Shown: positions 17,941-26,633, counted from the first letter of the stretch. The stretch is DNA of 64,000 nucleotides from Deltaproteobacteria bacterium (GCA_020444165.1 JAHLLK010000016.1:30459-94458), one strand, 5' to 3'. The notes: generated from the sequence alone by a model not told the origin. Numbers and translations are program-made.

Positions 17941-18309
17941 ATGCCCTACCAGCTCCGTGAAACCAAAGTTTTTCGCTCGCAACTGGACACCATGATTTCC
18001 CGATTTCCCATATCAAGTCAGGAAATAAACGCGTCGGTGACAGGTCTCTGCACCTCACCGGCCCAGGGAGAGCCCTATCCTGGCTTCGGTCAGCTCCAGC
18101 TGAGAAAACTACGGGTCCAACTAAAATCCTACCGTCTTTCAAAGCGCAACGGGGCCAGATTGATATATCTGGTAGCACCGGAAAAGCGACAGATAGTACC
18201 CATACTTATTTACAAAAAGGGAGACTACCAGAACAAAGAGTTCAGGATCAAGGAAGCTATCAAGGCGAAGATAAAAGAGATCATCTCCGAGATTTCCGAA
18301 GGAGAATGA
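17941..18309 (+). CDS. RelE/ParE-like toxin family protein
   Basis: A 122-residue basic protein with the length and order of a RelE-type fold: helical N-terminus with charged residues, then strands LRKLRVQL, GARLIYLVAP, RQIVPILIYKK and GDYQNKEF, then a C-terminal helix rich in Lys, Ile and Glu. The RLIYLV...ILIYKK pattern is typical of mRNA-interferase-like toxins. The match is by eye and moderately weak. It begins five bases after the preceding small gene and shares its lower GC content, as in a mobile toxin-antitoxin pair. Confidence 0.6.
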   Translation: MPYQLRETKVFRSQLDTMISRFPISSQEINASVTGLCTSPAQGEPYPGFGQLQLRKLRVQLKSYRLSKRNGARLIYLVAPEKRQIVPILIYKKGDYQNKEFRIKEAIKAKIKEIISEISEGE

Positions 18310-18487
18310 TCCAAAATCTAATACTCCCTTCTTTCCCACTTCAATCAGCCCGTGCCCCAGGTATAAGCGGCAACCAAATTTCAAGCCATGCTTTCCAACA
18401 ATATCAGCCATTGAACCCGCGGAAAATTCTATACTGCCTCCAACCTGTCCCCCCTGCTCCCCACCCATAATGAGGGGAAAATTGCAT

Positions 18488-18994
18488 ATGGCCCAGAAAA
18501 AACCCGCCTTCCTCCCGGCCAGTCTGCGGGCGCTCGGTCTGAGCTGCGTTTTGGCCCTGGGTCTGGCCTCGGCCGGGCCGGCCGCCGCGGCGGCGGCGGA
18601 ACCACTCAAAGCCCTGTTGGACTGTTTCGGCTACGGCTACCAGGTCTCGGTGAGCCTCAACGGCACGCCCCTCCCGCTCATCAAGGGCGGCGGCCAGCAG
18701 GCGAGCCGGCTCTTTGGCGCGAACCATCCCATGAAGGGCCAGGCCCCGGCCGACCATGCCTATCTGTTCTGCCTCAAGGAGGGTGAGAACACCATCACCG
18801 TGGAGTTCCAGAAGACCGGCGCGGGCGAACGCCCCCTGGAGGTGAAGCTGGCGCTGCCCGGACGCTATGACAAGCCGCTGTTTTACCTGAAGATCACCAA
18901 GATCAAGGCGGGACAGGTGAAGCGCAAATTCATCATCGCGGACCAGGAGCCGGCCGGCTTCCGGACGGTGACGGTGACCGACCAGGACCTGTAG
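18488..18994 (+). CDS. Exported protein of unknown function
   Basis: A 168-residue protein with a clear signal peptide: basic MAQKK start, hydrophobic core ALGLSCVLALGLASA and an Ala-rich cleavage region near residue 36. The mature part begins EPLKALLDCFGYGYQVSVSLNG and is mostly beta-prone, with two cysteines that could pair. The ATG at 18488 has GAGGGG nine bases upstream; an in-frame ATG at 18470 overlaps that site. It stands alone between the small gene pair and the pgk region. No family recognised. Confidence 0.8.
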   Translation: MAQKKPAFLPASLRALGLSCVLALGLASAGPAAAAAAEPLKALLDCFGYGYQVSVSLNGTPLPLIKGGGQQASRLFGANHPMKGQAPADHAYLFCLKEGENTITVEFQKTGAGERPLEVKLALPGRYDKPLFYLKITKIKAGQVKRKFIIADQEPAGFRTVTVTDQDL

Positions 18995-19018
18995 GCCTGG
19001 TCAGCGCGGCCCGGCGGC

Positions 19019-19435
19019 CTATTTCTTCCGCCGGGCCCGCACGATCATCCGCCCCACCAGGCGCACCAGGAGGCCCAGGCATACGGCCAAGGCCACCAGC
19101 AGCACGCTGTCCCGGGCCGAGGCCGTGGTCATGGCGATGCCGGCCAGGAGCATGCCCAGGCCCAGGATCACCAGCACCGTCCGGATGATCCGGAGGTTCC
19201 GGTTGTCCTTGGGGCTGCGGGCGGTGAGGTCGCCGAAGCCCAGCTCGGCCAGGTCGATCTCCTCCGGCGGCGGGCCCGCGCCCGCCTCCGCGTCTGGCAG
19301 CTCGGGGGGCTCATCGGCCGGCCAGGGCTCCAGGGGGGCGTCCGGCGGCGGGGTCCAGTCCGGGGAAAGCTCCGCCGCGGACCCGGCCGCGGGCGTGGCG
19401 GCGGCCAGCGCCGCGAACTCCGCCTCCTGGGCCAC
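19019..19435 (-). CDS. Pro/Ala-rich membrane-anchored protein, start uncertain (frame open to the pgk stop)
   Basis: From the first usable start (GTG 19435) the protein has 138 residues: an acidic Pro/Ala/Glu-rich half, then EEIDLAELGFGDL, two hydrophobic helices (about residues 80-118) and a basic RARRKK end. The same frame continues upstream without a stop to the pgk TGA at 19691-19693, but with no ATG, GTG, TTG or CTG in those 85 codons. The codons there encode the same Pro/Ala/Glu-rich style of sequence, so the true protein may begin earlier by an unusual route. No ribosome binding site is evident before 19435. See findings. Confidence 0.6.
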   Translation of the reverse strand: MAQEAEFAALAAATPAAGSAAELSPDWTPPPDAPLEPWPADEPPELPDAEAGAGPPPEEIDLAELGFGDLTARSPKDNRNLRIIRTVLVILGLGMLLAGIAMTTASARDSVLLVALAVCLGLLVRLVGRMIVRARRKK

Positions 19436-19660
19436 GGCCGCTTCTTCGGCGGACTCCGCCTCCCCGGCCTTGGCGGCCGGGGACGGGGGTTCCCCTGCCG
19501 CATCCGGGAGGGCCTCCTCCGGGGCTTCCGCCTCGCGGGCTTTGAGCGCCGAGCCCGGGGGTTCGGCCGGGCCGGCCGCGGACGCCGCCTCCCCGGCCCC
19601 GGGGGCGGGGGGGCCGGCGGCCGGCGGCGCGGCTTCTTTTGCTGGCTGGCCCGGTCCGGG

Positions 19661-19683
19661 GGGCGGCGGCGAGGCCGCCGCCC
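19661..19683 (-). promoter_or_regulatory. 10-bp perfect hairpin 7 bases after the pgk stop codon
   Basis: Arms GGGCGGCGGC and GCCGCCGCCC enclose a three-base loop. Read in the direction of pgk, it begins seven bases after TGA. No T-tract follows, so it is not a standard terminator. It could stall ribosomes or protect the message; its possible link to readthrough is in the findings. Confidence 0.6.
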
Positions 19684-19690
19684 GGTCAGT

Positions 19691-20992
19691 TCAAGGCGCG
19701 AAGCGGGCCTTGTTCTCCATGAGCGCCGCCACCGGGGCCAGGCCGTAGGCGCTCCCCTCCTCGATGGCTTTGAGCACGCTGCCCCCGCCGGTGAAGAAAT
19801 AGTACTGGGCATTGTCCAGCACCGAGAGGTACAGGCCGGGGCAGAGGTCCTTGAATTCCTGCAAGGTGTCACCGCCGCCGTAGAGCTTCACGGCCGTGCG
19901 GTTGTGGTCGATGGTGGTGTCCAGGGCCTGGGAGCCGTCGGTGAAGTGGGGGGTGAAGCCCATGACCGCGTTGACGAAGATGGTGCGCGCCCCGGCGATG
20001 GCCGCGGCCACGGCCGGGTCGGCGAAGCTCTGGGCGTCGATGTCCAACAGATAGCCCAGTTCCATCCCTGCCTTCAGGTCGGCCACGGCCACGGTGCGGT
20101 AGCGGCCCTCCTCGCGGCCCAACACCTCGCTCTCCACCACCAGGGGCAATTCCACGATCTTGTGGGCCTTTTCGTCCTTGGCCACCAGCTCCCGGGCCGC
20201 GGCCACGTCGCTGTCCTCCACCCCCTTGACCTTCACCCCGTACTTGGCGGCCAGATAGGTGTTGTAGATCACTCCGCCCAGGATCAGCCGGTCCACCTTT
20301 TCATAAATGGCCGACAGGGGCCCGATCTTGGTGTCGTACTTGGACCCGGCCACCACGGCCAAGAAGGGCCGGGTGGGGTTCAGCACCTGGTCCAGGTTGG
20401 CGATCTCGGCCTGCAACAGCCAGCCGGCGTAGGAGGGCAGGTGCTGGGCCACGTCAAAGGTGGAGGCGTGGGGCTGCCAGGAGCCAAAAGCGTCGTTCAC
20501 GTAGATGTCGGCCAGCCCGGCCAATTGCAGGGCAAAGGCCTCCCGGGTCTCGCCCCCCGCCTCCTCGCCCTGGAACCAGCGTGTGTTGGGCAGGTAGATG
20601 CCGGCCACCTCCCCGGCCCGGAGCTTTTTCACGGCCAGGTTGATGCTGGTGTCAATGGCCGTGATGCCCATCTCGCCGGCCGGGAACGCGGGCACCAGGA
20701 AGCGGCTGTGCAGCTTGCTCTCCAGGTAGCCCACGATCGGCTCCACCCCGGTGTCGGGGCTCACCTTGATCTGGCCGGTCTTCTTGTCCCGGGTGCGCCC
20801 CACGTGGGTCATGAGGATGGGCCGGCCCCCCCGCACCACGATGTCGAACAGGGTGCCCAGGGTGCGGTCGATGCGGAAAGGGTCAGCGATCTGGCCCTTT
20901 TTGACCACATTGTGGTCAAAACGCACCAGAACCACCTTGCCCTGTAGATCAGCCTCCTGCAACAGGGGCAGGCGCGAGTCCAGCTTGGCCAT
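19691..20992 (-). CDS. pgk: Phosphoglycerate kinase (divergent form)
   Basis: A 433-residue protein of the phosphoglycerate kinase family, longer than the usual 390-400. It keeps FDHNV (usual RxDFNVP region altered), THVGRTRD, VNDAFGSWQPHAST in place of VNDAFGTAHRAHAS, VAGSKYDTKIGPL for the GGAKVSDKI motif, and FVNAVMGFTPHFTDGS and YGGGDT near the nucleotide site. The variations suggest a separate branch of the family, so activity in glycolysis is likely but not certain. The ATG at 20992 has AGGAG seven bases before it, preferred to a TTG six bases upstream. An open frame continues beyond its TGA stop. Confidence 0.9.
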   Translation of the reverse strand: MAKLDSRLPLLQEADLQGKVVLVRFDHNVVKKGQIADPFRIDRTLGTLFDIVVRGGRPILMTHVGRTRDKKTGQIKVSPDTGVEPIVGYLESKLHSRFLVPAFPAGEMGITAIDTSINLAVKKLRAGEVAGIYLPNTRWFQGEEAGGETREAFALQLAGLADIYVNDAFGSWQPHASTFDVAQHLPSYAGWLLQAEIANLDQVLNPTRPFLAVVAGSKYDTKIGPLSAIYEKVDRLILGGVIYNTYLAAKYGVKVKGVEDSDVAAARELVAKDEKAHKIVELPLVVESEVLGREEGRYRTVAVADLKAGMELGYLLDIDAQSFADPAVAAAIAGARTIFVNAVMGFTPHFTDGSQALDTTIDHNRTAVKLYGGGDTLQEFKDLCPGLYLSVLDNAQYYFFTGGGSVLKAIEEGSAYGLAPVAALMENKARFAP

Positions 20993-21137
20993 GGTCAACT
21001 CCTAAATGGTTGGGTCGGTCTGGACAGAAACCAGGCATTACCTCGGGGTGGCGGAGTCATATATTTCCGAATCTAGCACGAAACCCGGGGGCAAGGCCAT
21101 GGCTCCCCCCCGGGCCCCCGCTGCGCCCCCAGCCTGG

Positions 21138-22067
21138 TCACGCATGCAGGAACCACAGCCAGGCGGTGTAGGTGAACATGGCCAGGCCGTGGCTCAGGGT
21201 CACCGCGGCCGAAGCCTGGCGCCGGTCCCCGCCCAGCTGGTCGGCCAGGATCACCGTGAGGGTGGCGGTGGGCGCGGCCAAAAGGATCACCGCCACGGTC
21301 AGGGGCAGGTGGGGCACCCCGGCCAGCCTGAGCAGTCCGTAGCCCACCAGGGGCAGGACCAGGAGCTTCAGCCCCACCGCGGGCACCAGCCGCCAGGCCC
21401 CGGCCCCGCCGGGCTTCTTTTCCTGCAAGGTGGCCCCGATGATCAACAGGGCCAGGGGCATGCCCAGATCGGCCATGATCTTCAGCGTCTGGTCCACAAA
21501 AGCGGGCAGCGGCCAGCCGGCCAGGGAAACGCCCAGGCCCAGGGCCGAGGACACGATGATGGGGTTCTTGACAAAGGAGAACCAGGCCCCGTGGCCCGAG
21601 GGGGTCTCCTCCCGGCTGCCCCAGCGGGTCAGGGTCACCACGGCCATGAGGTTCTGCACGATGATCACTACCGCGATGACCAGGCCGCCGGCCGAGAGCC
21701 CCGCCTGACCCAGGGCGTAGTAGATCACGGCCAGGGCCATGAGGCCCTGGTTGCCGTGGAAGGTCACGTGCAGCCAACTGGCCCGCGCCGCGCTCCGGCC
21801 CGGCGGGAAGAAGAGCCGGCTGAGGCCCAGGGCCGCGGCCCAGCCCAGGAGCATGGCGGTCACGGTGATCACCGCGGGCAGGGGCTGGAAGGCGGCCCCG
21901 GCCGGGGCGTGGGCCAGGGCCCGGAACAACAAGGCCGGGATGGCCAGGTAAAAGGCCAGGCGGTTGGCCGGGCCCACAAAAGCCGGGGGCAACAGCCCCA
22001 GCCGCGCGCCCACCGCCCCCAGGCCGATCACCAGGAACAAGGGCAAGATGGTCAGGACGATATGCAT
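21138..22067 (-). CDS. AEC-family (auxin efflux carrier-like) permease
   Basis: A 309-residue inner-membrane protein with about 10 helices in two five-helix repeats, matching the Mem_trans/AEC family. Typical segments are FYLAIPALLFRALA near 40, GNQGLMALAVIYYALG near 103, KNPIIVSSALG near 165 and APTATLTVILA near 265. Such carriers export or import small carboxylates such as malate. The ATG at 22067 is chosen because upstream codons fall inside a repeat element. It stands alone; the substrate is unknown. Confidence 0.88.
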   Translation of the reverse strand: MHIVLTILPLFLVIGLGAVGARLGLLPPAFVGPANRLAFYLAIPALLFRALAHAPAGAAFQPLPAVITVTAMLLGWAAALGLSRLFFPPGRSAARASWLHVTFHGNQGLMALAVIYYALGQAGLSAGGLVIAVVIIVQNLMAVVTLTRWGSREETPSGHGAWFSFVKNPIIVSSALGLGVSLAGWPLPAFVDQTLKIMADLGMPLALLIIGATLQEKKPGGAGAWRLVPAVGLKLLVLPLVGYGLLRLAGVPHLPLTVAVILLAAPTATLTVILADQLGGDRRQASAAVTLSHGLAMFTYTAWLWFLHA

Positions 22068-22084
22068 ATTCAGGAGCCTATCGG

Positions 22085-22175
22085 AGGGAGGGGAAGATGT
22101 GGGGGGGAACCCCTTTTTTTGAAAAAAATGGGGTTCCCCCCCACACCCCCCTTCCCCCAAAAAACTTCATATTTT
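22085..22175. repeat. Dispersed hairpin element, copy 3
   Basis: One copy of the G-rich hairpin family. GTGGGGGGGAACCCC-T7 pairs with A7-tGGGGTTCCCCCCCAC (22099-22144). Then come a C-rich spacer and the conserved CCCCAAAAAACTTCAT box. It lies just upstream of the AEC permease start and, unlike the other copies, is not in the usual orientation behind a stop codon. The remaining 22176-22369 holds nothing recognisable. Confidence 0.85.
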
Positions 22176-22369
22176 TAAGCTGGTTGACAAATCATCACCC
22201 ATGGCACGAAAACTCCGACATTCTCCCAATCCGGATATTTCATGAGGGCCGAGTGGTTGTATAAACTAAGCTCCGATTTGGATTGATTCTTCAGTGAATG
22301 CCTCCTGAATTCCAAGCCACGTTTGCTCCCCTAACCGGCACAGCCAGATGGCGGCCGCCCGGGCTTGGG

Positions 22370-23215
22370 CTAACCCCCGGCGGGGTTCACGCCCCGCAAG
22401 CTGAGGGTCACCGGCCCCGGACGGCTGACCCGGGGCGAGCGGGCCGCCAGGAGGCCGTCGTAGGAATAACTCTGGGCCATGGTGTGGGCGGCCAGGAGGC
22501 TGTAGCCCCGCTCGCGGAGGAACTCGCGGCACCAGCCGTGCAGCTCCCGGTCGTTATGGGTGGAGACGAACACGTAGGCCGCCCGGGCCTCCTCCAGGGT
22601 GCGGCGGCAGCCCAGAAGCACTCCCTTTTCCGCCCCGTCCACGTCGCAGTGCAGGATGTGCAGGAAAGGGATGCGGAACCAGGCCAGGTAGTCGTCCACC
22701 GTGAGGCGGGGCAGGTTGCGGCTCACCCCGTCCTCCTCCTGGCGGGTCACCAGGCCGGGGGACTCGCCCACCTGGGCCAGGGTGAAGGTGCCCGTGGCCC
22801 CGTTCAGGCGGAAGTTGGCCACCCCCACTTCCAGGTGCTCGGGCGAGGCCTCGATGAGGTGGGTCACCGCCCCGGGCACCCGGCGGGCGAACCACAGGGA
22901 GTAGTAGCCCCAGTAGGCGCCCAACTCCAGCATCACCCCCCCGGGGGGAATGTGCTCCAGCACCCGGTGGAACACCACCTCTTCCTGGGGCTCGTGCACC
23001 CCGCCCAGGTAGCGGATGAGGTCGGTCATCCACTCCCCGCAGTAGCGGTGGGCCCAGACCTTCACCCCCTGGTGCATGAGCTGGTATTGCGATTCCCCTT
23101 CGCGGAACAGCCCGCCGGCCCCCTCCACCCGGGGCAGGGCGTCGGCGTCGCGGCAGGAAAGGGCGATGCGCACTCTTTCTTGGTAGTCGTCGGCCCGGGG
23201 CACCAAGGGCGGCAT
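22370..23215 (-). CDS. FkbM-family methyltransferase
   Basis: A 281-residue SAM-dependent methyltransferase-like protein. The glycine-rich SAM site is MLELGAYWGYYSLWFAR (near residue 105). Later come LTVDDYLAWF and HILHCDVDGAEKGVLLG, the FkbM D-x-(E/D)G pattern, and a C-terminal substrate-specific part. FkbM proteins O-methylate sugars or polyketides, often in surface glycan clusters, but no glycan genes adjoin it here. The ATG at 23215 has GGAG eight bases before it; the open frame upstream to a TTG is less likely. Confidence 0.85.
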   Translation of the reverse strand: MPPLVPRADDYQERVRIALSCRDADALPRVEGAGGLFREGESQYQLMHQGVKVWAHRYCGEWMTDLIRYLGGVHEPQEEVVFHRVLEHIPPGGVMLELGAYWGYYSLWFARRVPGAVTHLIEASPEHLEVGVANFRLNGATGTFTLAQVGESPGLVTRQEEDGVSRNLPRLTVDDYLAWFRIPFLHILHCDVDGAEKGVLLGCRRTLEEARAAYVFVSTHNDRELHGWCREFLRERGYSLLAAHTMAQSYSYDGLLAARSPRVSRPGPVTLSLRGVNPAGG

Positions 23216-23312
23216 GCGGCTCACTCCGTGCGGGAAGGGGTAAGGCCCGGCCAAGGCCGAGCCCGGCAGGTACTACTTTAGCACGGCAGAGCCGAACACG
23301 GCATGGGGGCGC

Positions 23313-24794
23313 TTAGCTCAGGAAAGACTTGGCGTCCCGCCCCAGCTTGCCCAGGGCCACGCCCACCACCAGGATCTCCAGACGGCCCAGCACCATGGCC
23401 ACGGTCTCGGCCCACAAGACCGCGGGCGGAGCGTCCGGGGCGGTGACCCCCACCGAGAGCCCCACCGTGCCCAGGGCGCTGGCGAACTCGAAGAAGCTCC
23501 GGCCCACGTCGTAGCCATGGGCGGTGAGCAGCAAGGTGCCCAGGAACAACAGGGTGAGGTAGGCGAACAGGAACAAGCCCAGGCGGCGAATTTTGGTGTC
23601 GTCCAGAAATTCCCGGGCCTCCCCCACCCACAGGCTGGGCTGCCCCACCATGGCCGCGGGCTGCAAGAGCCGGCGGAGCTCCCAGACCACCACCCGGTAC
23701 AGGGCATAGACCCGGAGCTGTTTCAGGCCCCCGGCCGTGCTGCACACCCCGCCGCCCACGAGCATCAGGAGGGTGAGGAGCAACAGGCCCAGGGAGTTCC
23801 AGCGGGAGTAGTCCAGGGTGGAGAAGCCGGTGGTGGTCAGGGCGCTCACCGTCTCGAACACCGCGGTGCGCGCCGCCTTGGGCAGGGAGGGGAACAAGTA
23901 CCGCACCGCCCCCAAATACAGGACCACCGCGGCCAGGGGCAAAAGGAAGGCCAGGAGCCGCAGTTCCGCGTTGCGGTGGAGGTTCCGCCACTTGCCCCGG
24001 CCCAGGGCGTACAGGGTGAGGAAGTTCAGGTTGCCCAGGAGCATCAGGGCGATGATCACCGCCTCCACCCCGGGCTGGTCCCAGGCCCCCAGGGAGGCGG
24101 CCCGGGTGGAAAAACCGCCGGTGGACAGGGCGCAGAAGGCGTGATTCACCGCGTCGAACCAGCCCATGCCGGCGAGTTTCAGGGCCGCCACCCCCAGGAG
24201 GTTCAAGGCGCTGTAGATGCCCACCACCAGGCGGGTGGAGCGGCGCACCTGGGGCACCAGTTGCAGGTCGCGGCCCTCGGCCGAGCTGAGCCCCACCCCC
24301 AGGGGGCCGCCGAAAGCGGCCAAGAGGAGGATGGCCAGGCCCGCGCCGCCGGCCAGTTGCATGACGCTGCGGTACAAGAGCAGCAAATGGCTGGCCTTTT
24401 CCACGTCCACCACCGACAGGCCGGTGGTGGTCCAGCCGCTGGCCGCCTCAAAGGCCGCCTGGGTGAAATTGAGGCCCGCCGTGGGCATCAACGGCAAGGC
24501 CCCCATGCCCACGGCCAGGAGCCAGGCCCCCAGCACGATCACCGCGCCTTCGGGCAGGGTGAGGGCCAGGGGCGCGGCCGGGCGGAACCAGCGCCACAAG
24601 CCCCCGCCCCCGGCGGCCAGGATCAGGCCGGTAAGGACGAAGGGCCAGGCCTGGGCCGCCTCCCCGGGCCAGGCCAGGAGGGCCACCAGCGGCGCCAGGA
24701 GCAACAGGCCCAGGAGGCAGGCGATCAGGCCCAGATAGGCGGCGATGGCCCGGTAACGGACCAGGAGGTGGCGGGCCTGGCGGGAAAGCGGCAT
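23313..24794 (-). CDS. trkH: Potassium uptake protein, TrkH family
   Basis: A 493-residue K+-translocating membrane subunit with four M1-P-M2 repeats. The four selectivity-filter strands can be read as ASGWTTTGLSVVD, ALSTGGFSTR, VSALTTTGFSTLD and SALGTVGLSVGV. The N-terminus adds two extra helices. It works with the cytoplasmic TrkA-like gating proteins encoded just upstream (25458-25889, 24796-25461), from which it is separated by a single base. With the second system at 28581-30616 the window carries two independent K+ channels. Confidence 0.94.
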   Translation of the reverse strand: MPLSRQARHLLVRYRAIAAYLGLIACLLGLLLLAPLVALLAWPGEAAQAWPFVLTGLILAAGGGGLWRWFRPAAPLALTLPEGAVIVLGAWLLAVGMGALPLMPTAGLNFTQAAFEAASGWTTTGLSVVDVEKASHLLLLYRSVMQLAGGAGLAILLLAAFGGPLGVGLSSAEGRDLQLVPQVRRSTRLVVGIYSALNLLGVAALKLAGMGWFDAVNHAFCALSTGGFSTRAASLGAWDQPGVEAVIIALMLLGNLNFLTLYALGRGKWRNLHRNAELRLLAFLLPLAAVVLYLGAVRYLFPSLPKAARTAVFETVSALTTTGFSTLDYSRWNSLGLLLLTLLMLVGGGVCSTAGGLKQLRVYALYRVVVWELRRLLQPAAMVGQPSLWVGEAREFLDDTKIRRLGLFLFAYLTLLFLGTLLLTAHGYDVGRSFFEFASALGTVGLSVGVTAPDAPPAVLWAETVAMVLGRLEILVVGVALGKLGRDAKSFLS

Positions 24795-24795
24795 C

Positions 24796-25461
24796 TCAGA
24801 GGTCCTTTCCCACCAACATTTTCAGGGCCTGGCCCTGGCTCTGGGGAGTGGAGAGCAACACCAGGCGGTCCCCGGCCCGCAGGCGGTCGCCGCCCCGGGG
24901 CACCACCACCTCCCCCTGGCGGAGGATGGCCCCCAACAGCGAGCCGGAGGGCAGGTTCAGTTCCTCCAGGCTCTTGCCCTCGCCGGGCTGGCCGACCTGC
25001 AACACCACCTCGCTGACCAACAGCTTGCCCTCGGCCACGGGCTCCAGGTTGACGATGTCCTCCAGGCCCACCTGCTGCTCGATGAGGCTGGCCATGAGGT
25101 GGCTGATGGAGAAGGGCACCCCCACCCCCAGCTTCTGGAAGATCTCCCGGTTCTCGGGATCGTTGACCAGGGCCACGGTGCGGGGCACCCCGAAGATGCG
25201 GGCGGCCAACTGACAGGCCACCAGGTTGTCCTGGTCCCGGGGAGTCACGGCCAACAGGGCCAGGGCCTCCCGGGCCCCGGCCACTTCCAGCATCTCGGGC
25301 CGGGTGCCGTCGCCGTGGAGCACCAGGGCCTTCAGACGGCGGGACAGGGTTTCGCACTCGGCCGGGTCGGGATCGATGATCACCGAAGCGCGGCCCCGGC
25401 TGGCAAAGGCTCGGGCCAGGAAGTACACCACCTTGCCCTGCCCCACGATGATCACCTTCAT
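24796..25461 (-). CDS. TrkA-type K+ channel regulator (RCK_N + RCK_C)
   Basis: A 221-residue regulator with an N-terminal NAD/ATP-binding Rossmann domain (VIIVGQGKVVYFLA, then IIDPDP) and a C-terminal TrkA_C domain (about 140-217: LLVSEVVLQVGQPGEGKSLEELNLP...). It gates the TrkH channel encoded next to it. The glycine motif is GxGxxx with valine replacing the last glycine, so nucleotide affinity may differ. Its start overlaps the stop of the upstream TrkA-like gene by four bases. Confidence 0.92.
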   Translation of the reverse strand: MKVIIVGQGKVVYFLARAFASRGRASVIIDPDPAECETLSRRLKALVLHGDGTRPEMLEVAGAREALALLAVTPRDQDNLVACQLAARIFGVPRTVALVNDPENREIFQKLGVGVPFSISHLMASLIEQQVGLEDIVNLEPVAEGKLLVSEVVLQVGQPGEGKSLEELNLPSGSLLGAILRQGEVVVPRGGDRLRAGDRLVLLSTPQSQGQALKMLVGKDL

Positions 25462-25889
25462 GACTCACCCCCGGGGTTCTCGGCCGCCACCTGGGACAAC
25501 AGGGCCTCCGCGGTGAGCAGGGTGGGGTTCACCGTGGCCACGCCCAGGTGGCGGAAGGCGCTCTCCCGGGCGGGATCGTTGACCCGGGCCAGGATGGTCC
25601 GCACCCCGAAGACCTGCTCCGCCACCTGGGCCACCATGAGGTTCACGTTGTCCTCCTCGGCCACGGCCAGCAGGCAATCCGCTTTTTCCGTGCCGGCCTG
25701 GCGCAAGGTCCCGGGCTCCACGGCGTCGCCCAGCACCTGAAAACCGCTGAACTCGGCCGAGAGGTTGGCAAAAGCCGCGGGGCGGCGGTCGATGACCACC
25801 ACGTCGTGCCCCCGGCGGCTCAGGTGGTTGGCCAGAAGCGAGCCCAGGCGGCCGCAGCCCACCACCACGAAGTAACGGCTATCTTTCAC
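25458..25889 (-). CDS. Short TrkA-type protein (RCK_N domain only)
   Basis: A 143-residue protein that is only the Rossmann RCK_N domain: FVVVGCGRLGSLLANHLSRRG gives an intact GxGxxG, and VVVIDR gives the acidic ribose-binding end. It lacks the TrkA_C domain. The following gene supplies an RCK_C but has a degenerate glycine motif, so the two may form a split heteromeric gating ring. The ATGA overlap with that gene supports joint production. Confidence 0.9.
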   Translation of the reverse strand: MKDSRYFVVVGCGRLGSLLANHLSRRGHDVVVIDRRPAAFANLSAEFSGFQVLGDAVEPGTLRQAGTEKADCLLAVAEEDNVNLMVAQVAEQVFGVRTILARVNDPARESAFRHLGVATVNPTLLTAEALLSQVAAENPGGES

Positions 25890-25939
25890 GGGGCACCTCC
25901 CCGCCGGCCCAGGCCCGGCCGGGGGCGCGCCCGGGCCCG

Positions 25940-26632
25940 TCAGGGCTTCTTCTTGGCGGCACCGTCGTCCTCCCAGGTTATGGACCCGTGGCCGGCATGG
26001 GCCACCAGCCGCTCCAGGTTCTCCTGGGAAGGCCGGTAGGTGGGGTCGGCCTCGATGGCCATGCGATAGTTGGTGATGGCCTCGGCCCGCTCCCCCAGGA
26101 TCTCGTGCAGCGCCCCCAGGAGGTTGAAGCCCTCGGCCCGGTAGGGGTCCAGGCTCACCGCCAGGCGGGCGTGCTCCAAGGCGGCCCGGAACTGGCGCTC
26201 CTGCATGGCTTTCTTGGCCAGCTCCAGCCGGTCCTGATAGGACTGGGCCGGGCTTTCCGGCAGGCCGCCGCGGTCCAGGACCCGCCGCACCAGCTCGCGG
26301 ACCTCCTGGGAGGAGAAGGGCTTGGGCAAAAAGTCCACGGCCCCCAGGCGCATGGCCTCCACCGCCCCCTCCACGGTGCCGTAGGCGGTGATGATGATCA
26401 CCCGCACGTCGGGGCGGCTCTGGCTGGCCCGGCGGAGGACTTCCAGGCCGTCCAGGTCCGGCATATGCAGGTCCAGGAGCATCAGGCCCACGTCCGGGTC
26501 CGCCAGCTTCTCCAGGGCGTCGTGGCCGTTCACCGCCGTGTCCACCGGATGGCCCAGGGGCTCCAGGGCCCGGCCCAGGGAAAGGCGGATATTCTTCTCG
26601 TCGTCCACGATGAGGATCTTCAGCTCGTCCAT
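25940..26632 (-). CDS. Response regulator with C-terminal TPR
   Basis: A 230-residue protein with a receiver domain (residues 1-120, phospho-acceptor Asp54 in LLDLHMPD, acidic pair VDDE, Lys in LPKPF) fused to about two tetratricopeptide repeats (AALEHARLAVSLDPYRAEGF and AEAITNYRMAIEADPTYRPS) in place of a DNA-binding domain. It probably acts through protein contacts. Its ATG lies two bases after the stop of the histidine kinase gene, its likely partner. Confidence 0.9.
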   Translation of the reverse strand: MDELKILIVDDEKNIRLSLGRALEPLGHPVDTAVNGHDALEKLADPDVGLMLLDLHMPDLDGLEVLRRASQSRPDVRVIIITAYGTVEGAVEAMRLGAVDFLPKPFSSQEVRELVRRVLDRGGLPESPAQSYQDRLELAKKAMQERQFRAALEHARLAVSLDPYRAEGFNLLGALHEILGERAEAITNYRMAIEADPTYRPSQENLERLVAHAGHGSITWEDDGAAKKKP

Positions 26633-26633
26633 G

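Noticed and set aside
19168..19872. Arg/Pro-rich frame overlapping the end of pgk
   Set aside because: It is the shifted frame of the Pro/Ala-rich region and overlaps the pgk C-terminus; composition is typical of a shadow.
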